A stretch of DNA of 64,000 nucleotides from Trichothermofontia sichuanensis B231. GTDB lineage: Bacteria > Cyanobacteriota > Cyanobacteriia > B231. The notes under the pieces are model-generated. The model was not told where the DNA came from, made no database searches, and saw nothing but the letters and a program-made list of their open reading frames with translations. The position numbers were made by a program, and so were the translations under genes. Position 1 is the stretch's first letter; the number at the start of each line of letters is the position of its first letter. The stretch covers positions 2,721,741 through 2,785,740 of the forward strand of contig NZ_CP110848.1 of assembly GCF_026240635.1 (NCBI RefSeq), given 5' to 3'. Of this stretch, positions 27,599 through 36,441 are shown one piece after another.

Positions 27599-28312
27599 AT
27601 GCGTATTCTCCTCGTGGATGATGAAGTTGAACTCACGACGCCGCTCAGTCGGGTCCTACAACGGGAGGGATATACGGTAGATGTGGCCAGTGATGGCACG
27701 CAAGGGCAACAGTTAGCCCTAGCCGGTGTCTATGACCTGTTGATTTTAGACTGGATGTTGCCGGGGTGCTCTGGGTTGGATCTCTGCCAGTTCCTGCGAT
27801 CGCGGGGCCAACAAACACCGGTCCTGTTTCTGACTGCGAAGGATACTCTCGACGATCGCGTTCGGGGGCTAGATGCCGGGGCGGATGATTATTTGGTTAA
27901 GCCCTTTGAACTGCGGGAACTCCTGGCACGGGTGCGTGCCCTGCTGCGACGCCCGGCGAGGGTAGACAGCCAGTTTAGTCCTGCTCGCCTAGGGTTTCTA
28001 CAGGAGAAGGGCACGCAGGTGGGGGACTTGTGTCTGGATCGGGAGAATCAGTTGGCCTATCGGGGCAATCGGGTGATCGATCTGTCGGAAAAGGAGGCCC
28101 AGTTGCTGGCCTATTTCCTCGATCATCCCAATGAACTGCTGACCCATGAGCAACTTCAGGCCCACCTGTGGGGCAGTGACCATCAACCAGCCAGCAATGC
28201 CCTGGCGGCACAAATCCGCCTGCTCCGTCGCAAAATTGAGGGGCCGGGAGAGCTACCCCTCATTCACACGGTTTATGGCAAGGGTTACCGGTTTGGCGCT
28301 ATCCCTAACTAA
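27599..28312 (+). CDS. rppA: OmpR-family response regulator, RppA-like
   Basis: 237 residues from the ATG at 27599; the frame is open from 27473 but MRILLVDDEVELTTPLSRVL is the standard first strand. Receiver: DDE, phosphoacceptor D in LLILDWMLPG, T in LFLTAKD, K in DDYLVKPFE. Winged-helix output: VIDLSEKEAQLLAYFLDHP and HTVYGKGYRFG. The wording closely resembles RppA of Synechocystis (also NrsR), which responds to redox state of the plastoquinone pool or to nickel with kinase RppB. No histidine kinase gene follows; the next gene is an MFS carrier, so the partner is elsewhere. Confidence 0.8.
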   Translation: MRILLVDDEVELTTPLSRVLQREGYTVDVASDGTQGQQLALAGVYDLLILDWMLPGCSGLDLCQFLRSRGQQTPVLFLTAKDTLDDRVRGLDAGADDYLVKPFELRELLARVRALLRRPARVDSQFSPARLGFLQEKGTQVGDLCLDRENQLAYRGNRVIDLSEKEAQLLAYFLDHPNELLTHEQLQAHLWGSDHQPASNALAAQIRLLRRKIEGPGELPLIHTVYGKGYRFGAIPN

Positions 28313-28415
28313 GGGAGAAAAGTTGCAATAACGGCAACTCAGGAGCAGCCGTGAGGGAATAGACGGGTAACACAACCAGCAAACGGGAACTCATCGGGTA
28401 GCGCGAGGTATTGCC

Positions 28416-29648
28416 TTGAGTTGGTTAGGTTTCGATCGCAGCGTCAAGCTCAATTTAGCGATCTTGTTCTGTGTAGGGTTGGTATTCTGGGTGAGCTTGT
28501 CCTCGATGCTGCCCGTGTTGCCGCTGTATGTTGAAGATTTGGGGGGCAGCCGACAGGCCGTGGGTTGGGCAATGGGGGCCTTTTCGCTTGGCCTGTTAGG
28601 ATCGCGTTCCTGGATGGGCTACCTCGCTGATTACCGGAGTCGGAAGCTGGTTCTGGCGATCGGATTGGCGGTAGCTGCGATCGCGCCGTTGGGCTATCTT
28701 TTCTTCCCCGCCTTGCTGCCCATCTGTATCACTCGAGCCTTTCATGGGGTCAGTATTGCCGCCTTTGCCACGGCCTATACCACCCTAGTGGTGGATGTCG
28801 CGCCGGTGGATAAACGGGGAGCTGTTATTGGTTATATGAGCTTGGCCAACCCGATCGGGGCGAGCTTGGGGCCGCTGCTAGGGGGGGGAATGCAAGCCCG
28901 TTGGGGATACGCCCCCTTATTTGGGATGGCAGCCAGTTTGGGCCTGATGGGGTTTCTCTTAACGTTATGGGTGCAAGATCACCGGGTTCCCCCTGACCCC
29001 GCTACTACCGTTGATCGGCTGGGTAACAGTTTGCGATCGCTGCTCAGCAGCCCGCGCATTCGGGTGCCGGCCCTGGTTCTGGTGTTGTTTGGAATTTGCC
29101 TGAGCACGGTTGTTTCCTTTGTCCCTTTGTTATTGCGGGAGCGGGGGATTGCACTCAATGCTGGCTTATTTTATGCGGTGGGGGCAGCGGCAAGTTTTCT
29201 CCTGCGACCGCTAACTGGGCGTTTTTCCGATCGCTACGGGCGAGGGCTATTTATTACCTTCAGCCTGTTGTGCTATGGGTTAGCGACCCTGATCCTGTGG
29301 TTAGCCCAGACCAAACCCCTCTTTTTGGGCGCTGCCCTGCTAGAGGGGGCCGGATTTGGGGTGATGATACCCATGATTGCGGCCCTTATGGCCGATCGTT
29401 CCTTGGAGCAGGAACGGGGGCGGGTTTTAGGCGTTTGTATGGGCGGCCTGGATTTGGGGATCGCGATCGCAGGCCCCCTGATAGGCTTCATTGCCGAACG
29501 AGCGGGCTACGGTCTGGCCTTTGGGTTAGCAACAGCCCTAATGGGGATTGCGCTGATTGTTTTTATGACCCAAATTGGCAAAGATGTACCGCGATCGCTC
29601 CGGTTTGCCTTGGGGCGGGGTCCGGATAGTTATCGCATTTCAAGTTAA
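28416..29648 (+). CDS. Major facilitator superfamily transporter
   Basis: 410 residues with about 12 hydrophobic spans; no long soluble domain. Typical MFS features: the loop 2-3 motif GYLADYRSRKLVL (degenerate GxLADRxGRK), and the repeated one in FSDRYGRGLFI between spans 8 and 9. It resembles small-molecule efflux carriers (DHA-type), but the substrate cannot be read. Translation starts at TTG (28416); the next in-frame Met is already inside span 1. It lies 100 bp downstream of the RppA-like regulator on the same strand and might be cotranscribed with it. Confidence 0.82.
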   Translation: MSWLGFDRSVKLNLAILFCVGLVFWVSLSSMLPVLPLYVEDLGGSRQAVGWAMGAFSLGLLGSRSWMGYLADYRSRKLVLAIGLAVAAIAPLGYLFFPALLPICITRAFHGVSIAAFATAYTTLVVDVAPVDKRGAVIGYMSLANPIGASLGPLLGGGMQARWGYAPLFGMAASLGLMGFLLTLWVQDHRVPPDPATTVDRLGNSLRSLLSSPRIRVPALVLVLFGICLSTVVSFVPLLLRERGIALNAGLFYAVGAAASFLLRPLTGRFSDRYGRGLFITFSLLCYGLATLILWLAQTKPLFLGAALLEGAGFGVMIPMIAALMADRSLEQERGRVLGVCMGGLDLGIAIAGPLIGFIAERAGYGLAFGLATALMGIALIVFMTQIGKDVPRSLRFALGRGPDSYRISS

Positions 29649-29795
29649 CCAGACTCACGAGCTATGCTGTTGCGCTCCTCCTCAGTTTCCTTGGGTTTTG
29701 GCCCCCCTTCCCCTCTAGCGGTTGCGACTGTCTGGCCCAGTGGCTCTGTAGCTGCAAAAGCGGTAAAGATAAGCTAAGGATAGTCGCCTTTGGCA

Positions 29796-30617
29796 TCAAT
29801 CCCCAGCGTCTGGATCAATCCCTAGAGCACGTAGCCGTTCAGCCAATTGTTCCGCCCGCGAGCGCTCCTGCTGTAACAACCATTCTGCTTGTTCCGCCCG
29901 TTGGCGTTCCTGTTCCGCCCGCTGGTGCTCCTGTTCGGCCCGCTGCTGTTCCTGCTTGGCCCGTTCCTCACCCGTTAGGAGCAAATTACCCTGTCCATCC
30001 CACCACCGTAACCAGGGTAAGGTCACATTTTGGTATTGGCCCTGCCAAATGCCTAATTCGACCGCTAACGGGGGAATGGCGTAATGACCGCGATCGTTCG
30101 CTCTCAGCAATTGATAAGAACCACCGCTCAGGTGATAGACAGTGACACTGGCCTTGGCTACCTCGTAAATCCCATAGAAGGGTACCCGAATGGCCTGTTC
30201 ATAGACCCAAAATTTGCCGACATAGGGAGTGGTATCCCGTTCTGCCTCACCGTCGTCAGAGACAAATTCCAAAACAATCAGCGGGGCCACAATTTCCTGC
30301 CACAGCACGTAGGAACGGCGCAGTTGTCCATCCAGTGTCGGCGGTACCTGGGGTACATAGAACCAATCCGGAGCCACGGCTCCCTTTTCGGGTGGATCAG
30401 TCAACCGCCAATAAATCCCACAGTCTTGACCAATACAGTATTGTCCGTCCGGGTGCTGTTTTTGCAAGATAGGCGTCAGGGAATCCGTTAGCAGTAGACT
30501 CTGGGGATGCTCTTGAAAATTCTTCACAAACGTACCATCCGACTCTGGTAGCTGGGTATGGTCTGGTAAAGCGGTTGGCAAGAGAGAATCAGTCGCTACA
30601 GGTTGGGTGATAATCAT
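29796..30617 (-). CDS. Uma2-family protein with C-terminal coiled coil
   Basis: 273 residues. The middle has the restriction-endonuclease-like Uma2/DUF820 core: GAVAPDWFYVPQ supplies the Asp and IVLEFVSDD the Glu-x-Val part of a PD-(D/E)XK-like site. From residue about 218 the protein turns into a heptad-like repeat of EQQRAEQEHQRAEQERQ, a long charged coiled coil, and ends GIDPDAGD. These genes exist in tens of copies in cyanobacterial genomes; nuclease activity is presumed from fold only and the cellular role is unknown. ATG at 30617 with GGAGATTAGT upstream. A truncated relative is at 11726. Confidence 0.85.
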   Translation of the reverse strand: MIITQPVATDSLLPTALPDHTQLPESDGTFVKNFQEHPQSLLLTDSLTPILQKQHPDGQYCIGQDCGIYWRLTDPPEKGAVAPDWFYVPQVPPTLDGQLRRSYVLWQEIVAPLIVLEFVSDDGEAERDTTPYVGKFWVYEQAIRVPFYGIYEVAKASVTVYHLSGGSYQLLRANDRGHYAIPPLAVELGIWQGQYQNVTLPWLRWWDGQGNLLLTGEERAKQEQQRAEQEHQRAEQERQRAEQAEWLLQQERSRAEQLAERLRALGIDPDAGD

Positions 30618-30671
30618 AGTACTAATCTCCTAGGAGAATAGGGTGGCAACAGGACATCCGTTACTCAGTAT

Positions 30672-30862
30672 CAGCCTTTACCTAATTTACTCAGTACACC
30701 GTTAAGGCTTGGATCTCGCTCCGACCGGCAGCCCTCATTCCCCACCCCCTTCTCCCAAGTGGGGAGAAGGGTAGCCGGCTTTGCCAGTCCCTCTCCCAGA
30801 GCGGGAGAGGGATTTAGGGTGAGGGCCACACCCGCGGGGTGCCCCCAGCCTACCCCGGTAAA
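30672..30862 (+). repeat. Family B repeat, right end truncated
   Basis: Starts CAGCCTTTACCTAATTTAC, contains the perfect CCCTCTCCC AGAGC GGGAGAGGG hairpin and the block ACCCGCGGGGTGCCCCCAGC, and stops near CCTACCCCGGTAAAGG without the full right terminus. About 190 bp, the longest uninterrupted B copy here. The remaining part up to 31081 holds no supported gene. Confidence 0.75.
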
Positions 30863-31081
30863 GGCGACCTGGGGCCGATTCCCCCTTGCAGGCAACAGAG
30901 AGCAGCACCCATGACGATCCGAACCCAGGCCGATGTCATTATTTGCTCCCATGTTTTGTGGGCAATGGGGGGCGGCTTGATTCCCATTCCCCTCGTAGAC
31001 TTCGCTAAGGCGTAGGTTGGCGTCAAACGCAGTGCAGATCAACGGTACCCATACGGGGATTAGGTCTGCCCAAAGCAACAC

Positions 31082-31554
31082 TTATTGGTAAGTTTTACCC
31101 TTATGCTTGAGCCAGCCAGCCACATGGCGACCGACAGGATCATGATGGGTCCAGTGGATAACCCCGCCCGCTTCACTCCATTCGTATTCCCCATAGAACG
31201 CCACGATATCACCCACGCGCAGGGATGCCACCCTAGGGGCTAAATCGATATTATGAGTCACCAGCACCGTTTGCCCCGATCGCAGGCGGAGAATAAACCG
31301 CTGGTGCCGACTGCCTTCTAAATCGTCCGGTAAGAGCCGTATCACCGTCCCACTGCCTGCAATCTGGAGATTACTTTGGCGTCGTTCAAAAGCCGATCGC
31401 AGTTGTTGATCGCTGGTAACCGCTGGTGCAGGCGGCTGACAGACAGGAGCGGCACCCGATCGCGGCTGAACCGGGCTACAAGGTCGGGCATAACAGCCTG
31501 AGTTAGGAGGGTTAAGGTCACGAGCGCGATCACCCAACCCTTCCCTAGAAACAT
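31082..31554 (-). pseudogene. DUF3465-type lipoprotein with apparent frameshift
   Basis: A start at 31554 has an excellent ribosome site (AGGAGGGC) and reads MFLGKGWVIALVTLTLLT, a signal peptide. The frame is then lost, while a second frame (open from 31537) continues GCYARPCSPVQPRSGAAPV and then a DUF3465-like domain (FILRLRSGQTVLVTHNIDLA, VAFYGEYEWSEAGGVIHWTH) to the stop at 31082. Joining them by removing two bases near 31500 would give a lipobox LLTGC. So the gene is either recently broken, has a sequence error, or uses a frameshift. It follows the glycosyltransferase by 17 bp. DUF3465 function is unknown. Confidence 0.65.
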
Positions 31555-31571
31555 TGCCCTCCTAGCTCCCC

Positions 31572-32924
31572 TTAACCCTTGCCGTTGCTGCATCGGGCCA
31601 CCTCCGTCGGCATATCGCCACCCCCTAATCCGACAAAATGTTGATAGAGCGGGATTACAGCGTTGTCAATATTAAATTCTTCAATCACCTTCTGGTAGCC
31701 AGCGGCTGCCAACCGGGCACGTAAATCCGCATCCTGAGCCATTGTTAGCATACGATCGGCCAATTGAGACCAATCCCCCGCAATAAACAGCAACCCCGTG
31801 CGCTCATGTTCGATCAGTTCAGGAATACCATTGATCATCGGCGCGATCGCGGGTAACTTCAGGAACAGGGCCTCCATTAACACCACTGGCAACCCCTCAG
31901 CAAAACTTGCCAGCACCAAGAAATCACTCTTGAGCATGGTCTCAAATACAACTGTTTCGGGCTGCACCCCCAACATCTTAACCCGTGTGTCGAGCTGGTA
32001 CTCATGCACCGCCGCCCGAATTCGCGCTTCATCCGGTCCACCGCCAATCAAAACCAGATCAGCGTCCATGCCTTGCGCCACTGCCAGTGCAAACGCTTGC
32101 AGTAACCCAACTTGCCCTTTATCCGGTGCAAGGCGGGCAACACATAGAACCTGGAGCCGATGCGGCTGGGAAAAGTTGCCGTGATTCTTCTGCACAGACG
32201 CCGTGCCAACGCCTACCGGATCGCCTGCCTTCGCTTCACCCCAAAGCGATTCACCTGCCGTAACCCGCTCCAGGGATGCGGGCGACGGAAATTGATCCAA
32301 TTCCAACCCACACCGTGATACAAACAGCTTGTGCCATTCCGCGGGCGGTGTTAGACGCATGGTCTGGGCACGGCCAAATTGGGTGGCACAGGCCACAAAC
32401 TGACAGGCGGCTACCTTCTCCGCCAGGAGGATTGCCAGCGGATCGTCAAAATCACGGGGGCCGTGGAGGGTCAGCGACCAGGTGATTCCTAGATAACGGC
32501 TAATCGCCAATGCCACATTAGCCGCTGGATTGGCAAAATGGGTATGCAGGTGCTGGATCTGACGTGCCTCGAATTGCTCAGCCAGCAACATCGCCTCTAG
32601 AAAATAGAAGTAAGACCAGAGGAGTCCCTTTAGCCCTGGTAACCGATGCTTTAAGGTTTGGATCAGTGTCGAGAGATAGGCCGCCGGTCGTCGTAGAAAG
32701 AGGCTAAGATTGTTGCGCAGAACATTGAGCGGCGAATTGGGCAGTACATACCAGGTAGTGGCCAAACTCTGCTGATCAGCAAGTGACATCACTTCATCGG
32801 CTTTTGGCCGACGGATGCTGAAGGTGTCAATATCCAGCCCCCGACGCCGAAGGGCTGCCACTTCCCGCCGAATAAAGGTATGGGAAGGCGCTGGATACTG
32901 ACTGCTAAGATAGGCAATCTTCAT
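31572..32924 (-). CDS. Glycosyltransferase family 4
   Basis: About 450 residues from the ATG at 32924 (MKIAYLSSQYPAPSHTFIRR). A GT-B fold enzyme: the N-terminal acceptor domain contains IQHLHTHFANPAANVAL; the C-terminal nucleotide-sugar domain has LQVLCVARLAPDKGQVGLLQ and the ExxxGxP-like SFAEGLPVVLMEAL. Likely transfers a sugar to a cell-surface polysaccharide or lipid with a retaining mechanism; donor and acceptor are not readable. It starts 15 bp after the ferrochelatase-like gene and is followed within 17 bp by the DUF3465 gene, so the three look like one operon, an unexpected combination. Confidence 0.85.
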   Translation of the reverse strand: MKIAYLSSQYPAPSHTFIRREVAALRRRGLDIDTFSIRRPKADEVMSLADQQSLATTWYVLPNSPLNVLRNNLSLFLRRPAAYLSTLIQTLKHRLPGLKGLLWSYFYFLEAMLLAEQFEARQIQHLHTHFANPAANVALAISRYLGITWSLTLHGPRDFDDPLAILLAEKVAACQFVACATQFGRAQTMRLTPPAEWHKLFVSRCGLELDQFPSPASLERVTAGESLWGEAKAGDPVGVGTASVQKNHGNFSQPHRLQVLCVARLAPDKGQVGLLQAFALAVAQGMDADLVLIGGGPDEARIRAAVHEYQLDTRVKMLGVQPETVVFETMLKSDFLVLASFAEGLPVVLMEALFLKLPAIAPMINGIPELIEHERTGLLFIAGDWSQLADRMLTMAQDADLRARLAAAGYQKVIEEFNIDNAVIPLYQHFVGLGGGDMPTEVARCSNGKG

Positions 32925-32939
32925 GAGCGAGAAACACAA

Positions 32940-34280
32940 TCAGTGAGAATGCCCCACTGGCGAGGCCGGGACGTGAGTCCTAGAAGCCTGGGGATGAACC
33001 GGATCAGGCCCGTGACCATGATAATCCCGATCATGATGAAGGCCATGTTGGTGAGGGTGATCAGGGTGGTGAGAGTGATGATCAGGGTCATGATGCTGGT
33101 GATGGGCTGCTTGGGCAATGGCCAGGGCCGGATTTACGACTAAACTCGGTTCGCTCAAGAGATCCGCAATCAGGGGGTTTACCCAATTGGCTGCCATGCG
33201 TAGAAATTCCGGATGATCGTTCACGCAACCCATTTGTACATAGGTAACATCCGGATGCCGCCGCCGCAGGGCGTGGATAATATGCTCCACATCCAGTAGG
33301 GTTTCGTGGTTCTCGGTTGCAAAGCCGATCGGCATCATCACGATCGCCGTCGCACCCAAATCAATTAAATTTCGTGCTGCTTGCCACACATTGGGCTGGG
33401 TCCATTCGATCAGGGGGGTGTCGTGGTTCAGCCAGCCGATCGAGATCAGAGGATAACGTTCAATCAGGCGATCGCGCACGCGATCGTAGAGCAACTGACT
33501 TTCCCTAATCCCGGAGGTAAAGCCCTTAGCCTTGTGGGGACAACCGTGGTTCATCAAGACAATCCCAATCTGGCAAGGCAGATGGGCCATGCTCAGGTCT
33601 GATTGAATTTTGTCTTGCACTAAACGGGCTACTAAATCCAAATAGTCCGGGCGATCAAAGAATGAGGGCAAATAGCGTATTCCCTTAACCCAGTGGGTTG
33701 ACGCCGTCGCCATTGCTGCCAGGGCACGATTCACCTGTTCGATCGCAATCCCGCTGGTAAAGATCGAATCTACGACTAGCAGGGGATAGATCACCAGCCG
33801 GTCAAACCCATCGGCCTGGATTTGCGCGAGGACTTGCTGCGGCAGAAACGGCGCACAGAAGTTAAACGCTTTGTAAACTTTAACGCGATCGCCCCAGGTG
33901 GCCTGCAAGTGTTGCTCAATCCCAGCCCGTTGTCGTTCAAAAATGGCGTTGTGGGGTGAAATAAAATTGCCATGTTGATGTCCCCATTCATGCAGGTCAA
34001 ACATCGCCAATAACCGAGCCAAGGCGGGATAAATCCAGGTTGGGACTGGTGCGAACTTGGCCGTCAGGAGGTTAAGGGCCTGTTCATTGTAGTTGGCAAA
34101 ATCTTCGTAGCATTCGACCTCACCATAACCCATCAGTAAGACTGCTACGCGATCCCCCTGGGCAGAAACTGGACGATTCTCCTGGATAGACGCTGCACGG
34201 ACAGCGGGGGAAGCCATCTCAGTCGTCGGCACTTGGATGTTGTCAGGAGTTGTAACCACAGTCGAAACCTCAAATAACAC
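32940..34280 (-). CDS. Ferrochelatase-family protein with histidine-rich C-terminal tail
   Basis: 446 residues from a GTG at 34280; the folded part begins near residue 42 (VAVLLMGYGEVECYEDFANY), and ATG 34217 is another start. It has the two-lobed chelatase layout: LVIYPLLVVDSIFTSG, IGIVLMNHGCPHKAKGF and VMMPIGFATENHETLLDVEH, the last matching the ferrochelatase PxGFVxDHxETLxEID region. The C-terminal 65 residues carry about 20 His with Asp (AAHHQHHDPDHHSHH and so on), a probable metal-binding tail. It may insert or deliver Fe, Co or Ni; true HemH, CbiX-type or a divergent paralogue cannot be decided. It heads an apparent operon. Confidence 0.75.
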   Translation of the reverse strand: MLFEVSTVVTTPDNIQVPTTEMASPAVRAASIQENRPVSAQGDRVAVLLMGYGEVECYEDFANYNEQALNLLTAKFAPVPTWIYPALARLLAMFDLHEWGHQHGNFISPHNAIFERQRAGIEQHLQATWGDRVKVYKAFNFCAPFLPQQVLAQIQADGFDRLVIYPLLVVDSIFTSGIAIEQVNRALAAMATASTHWVKGIRYLPSFFDRPDYLDLVARLVQDKIQSDLSMAHLPCQIGIVLMNHGCPHKAKGFTSGIRESQLLYDRVRDRLIERYPLISIGWLNHDTPLIEWTQPNVWQAARNLIDLGATAIVMMPIGFATENHETLLDVEHIIHALRRRHPDVTYVQMGCVNDHPEFLRMAANWVNPLIADLLSEPSLVVNPALAIAQAAHHQHHDPDHHSHHPDHPHQHGLHHDRDYHGHGPDPVHPQASRTHVPASPVGHSH

Positions 34281-34608
34281 CAGGGGTGGGTTAGCAGCTA
34301 AGCTGAAGAAGCCATTACTCAGTCAGTGTTGCTTCACCCAAGTTTATTTATTCAGGCTAGCATCCCCTCCGGGGGGATAGGAGGGGTTGTCAGTTTCCTT
34401 AACGTTCTGGAAGGTTCTAGCCAAGACCCCGCCTGACGCATCTTGCTAGTGAGGTTATTGAGAGGAAGCATTCTTCATGGGGAGCATCTCAGTTCGGCAA
34501 TCGGCAGCCCGCATCCCCCAACCCCTGCCCCCAGCAAATGGGGGTTGAGCGAAGGGCAACCGGATTTCCAGTCTGTCGCAGCAGGAGAGAGGGATTAAGG
34601 GTCAGAGT

Positions 34609-34922
34609 CCTGATTGACTGACAAAACTCGGACTGCCCTCACCCCAACCCCTCTCCCAGAGCGGGCGAGTAAAGTCCCTTCTCCCACTAGGGGCGAAGGG
34701 ACTTATAGTCATTGCAATTTAGGCTGAGATAGCTCCCTCACCCTCCCGCCCCTCTCCCAGAGCGGGAGAGGGAAGTGAAAAACTGTATCGTTCTTATTTG
34801 GATTGACCATAGAAGTGAAAATAAAGGAGTGAGAAGTGAGGGCAACTGGGCGACGATCTCCGTTCTCTTGCCTCTCTTCTCTCTCCTCACGTGAGGGGCC
34901 AAGATTTGTCAGTCAACCAGGG
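34609..34922 (+). repeat. Family C element (314 bp) carrying a nested family A copy
   Basis: Left end CCTGATTGACTGACAAAACT, right end AGATTTGTCAGTCAACCAGG: inverted repeats over about 18 bases. Inside are GC-rich arms, a CTCACGTGAG palindrome and, at 34704-34811, a complete family A element. Without the insert the element is about 206 bp. The stretch 34281-34608 before it shows more GC-rich repeat debris (34500-34600) and no gene. Confidence 0.75.
34704..34811 (+). repeat. Family A repeat nested in the family C element
   Basis: Ends TATAGTCATTGCAATTTAGG and TTGGATTGACCATA, with hairpin core CCCCTCTCCC AGAGC GGGAGAGGG. The left flank GGGGCGAAGGGACTT is followed by TTACCCCC in another C copy (53520-53545), consistent with insertion at a TA. 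Confidence 0.8.
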
Positions 34923-34929
34923 GATTGTT

Positions 34930-36117
34930 TCAGTTGAAACTTAATTCAAAAAGCAGAAGCTGGGTCGTTTGGTTTTCGCTAAAGTTATTGTCACTGATTA
35001 GGAGCAGGCTTTGATGACCGTTGGGCAGTTGAGGTCCCAAAGTCATGCCCTCTAGGTTATCCAGCACCAGATCCAGATCACTTAGGTCGAGGAGTAGTTG
35101 TTTACGGATAGGCGTGAGCTTGGGCAGGGGATCTTTGAGACTCGCGATCGGGGTGATGTCACTGGCGCCGCCTAGGGTGATCTGGAAGAGTTTGGCCCCA
35201 AACCCCAGCCCGCCAAAACTGCGTTCTAGGGCTAGGAAGTGTCCCCCCTGATCCAGGGCCAGGAGTTCAACCAGACCGTGGGCAAGCGCCAGTGGGGGGG
35301 GCGGATCGAGCGGATAAAGATGCTCTGCAATTAGCAATGGCGGCCCTTCACCGATGTAGTAGTGTAGCAAGCGAGTGCGATCGCCCCTAGGCGGTGCCTC
35401 TGAATTAGCAGGTGGGTTGGGATCCCAGTCCTGACTCAGTGCTGCTTCAGTAGCAGTAAACAGGCGTAGGGGTTCACCCTGGCTTGCTACGGTACCGATT
35501 GGACTGACGGTTAAAGATTCAAACCCCAGGTTATCGCGGATACCCAGGACTTGCTTCCCCTTTGTATGGGGTCGAAAGCGCTGGGGAATGGGCAAACTGC
35601 GCCGCCAGCGTCCAGTTGCCAGTTCAAATTCGCTAATAAATGGCTCAATCCCATCCCGGCTGACCCCTTCGCTGCTAATCCAGAGCGTGTCTTGTGGTGT
35701 TAGGGCAATCCCTTCTGGATCAAGGCTCCCAGGTGCATAGGGGTCACCCAGTTCGTTCTGGAGGGAGGTGACTGCTTCAATCGTGATCGGCCCGAAGGCT
35801 GGGGCATCCGGTTGGGTCATGTCCAGATCTATCTGAAGCGTATAGAAGCGGGCCGGAGCCTGGTCACTGCGATCGTCGGAGAGGACATAGTAACGATCGC
35901 GTTGACGATCGTAGGTAATGGCGGACAAGCCGCCGACGGGGGTTTTGTCAAACTGTTGAGCCGGGAGTTCAGTGGCATCGAGGAACGTGAGATTGACCTT
36001 CAGAAACAGCCGATCGATCGCTTTCACCTGGGGCAAGCCACAGGCTCCCAACAAACCGCAGAGCAATACCAGCACCAGGTACCGGCCTAGCCGGTGGCCA
36101 GCACGAAAACTGTTCAT
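34930..36117 (-). CDS. Lipoprotein with esterase-like phytase-family domain
   Basis: 395 residues. The N-terminus RYLVLVLLCGLLGACGLP is a lipoprotein signal with lipobox LLGAC, so the protein is exported and lipid-anchored. The rest is a beta-propeller of the esterase-like phytase family (PF13449 type): VGGLSAITYDRQRDRYYVLSDDRS at the start, YAPGSLDPEGIALTPQDTLW, NLGFESLTVSPIG and the closing DNLEGMTLGPQLPNGHQSLL with LLISDNNFS. These match the usual YDxxSDD and GxExLxLxP patterns. A phosphoesterase role is suggested by family name only; no substrate is known. Single gene; tRNA-Ser lies just upstream on the same strand. Confidence 0.85.
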   Translation of the reverse strand: MNSFRAGHRLGRYLVLVLLCGLLGACGLPQVKAIDRLFLKVNLTFLDATELPAQQFDKTPVGGLSAITYDRQRDRYYVLSDDRSDQAPARFYTLQIDLDMTQPDAPAFGPITIEAVTSLQNELGDPYAPGSLDPEGIALTPQDTLWISSEGVSRDGIEPFISEFELATGRWRRSLPIPQRFRPHTKGKQVLGIRDNLGFESLTVSPIGTVASQGEPLRLFTATEAALSQDWDPNPPANSEAPPRGDRTRLLHYYIGEGPPLLIAEHLYPLDPPPPLALAHGLVELLALDQGGHFLALERSFGGLGFGAKLFQITLGGASDITPIASLKDPLPKLTPIRKQLLLDLSDLDLVLDNLEGMTLGPQLPNGHQSLLLISDNNFSENQTTQLLLFELSFN

Positions 36118-36138
36118 AACCGGATAATGTTTGGGGAA

Positions 36139-36223
36139 CGGAGAGGGTGGGATTCGAACCCACGTTGGATTGCTCCAAACTCGATTTCAAGTCGAGCGCG
36201 ATCGACCACTCTGCCACCTCTCC
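36139..36223 (-). tRNA. tRNA-Ser (anticodon TGA)
   Basis: On the minus strand: acceptor GGAGAGG paired with the 3' CCTCTCC, D arm GGCAGAGTGGTCGA, anticodon arm CTCGACTTGAAATCGAG with anticodon TGA, a long class II variable arm, and T arm GTGGGTTCGAATCCCAC. The discriminator is G. CCA is not encoded. Reads UCN serine codons. It is 85 bases with the discriminator, normal for tRNA-Ser. Confidence 0.95.
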
Positions 36224-36441
36224 TAGGGCTATGCTTCCCAGGACTTCAATTGTAACAGTTCCTGCTGGGCAATGCTGCGCCGGTTAGCATCCTCTTACGT
36301 GAGGAGAGAGAAGCGAGGAGAGAGAAGCGAGGAAAGAGAACGGAGATCGTTGCTCAGTTGCCCTCACTTCTCACTCCTGTGTTCTCACTTCTAAATCCCC
36401 TCGTCCACTCTGGGAGCGGGGTGGGGCAGTGATCGTAACAG

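Noticed and set aside
30671..31081. 136-residue minus-strand frame
   Set aside because: Mostly a translation of the family B repeat; similar false frames occur at other repeat copies.
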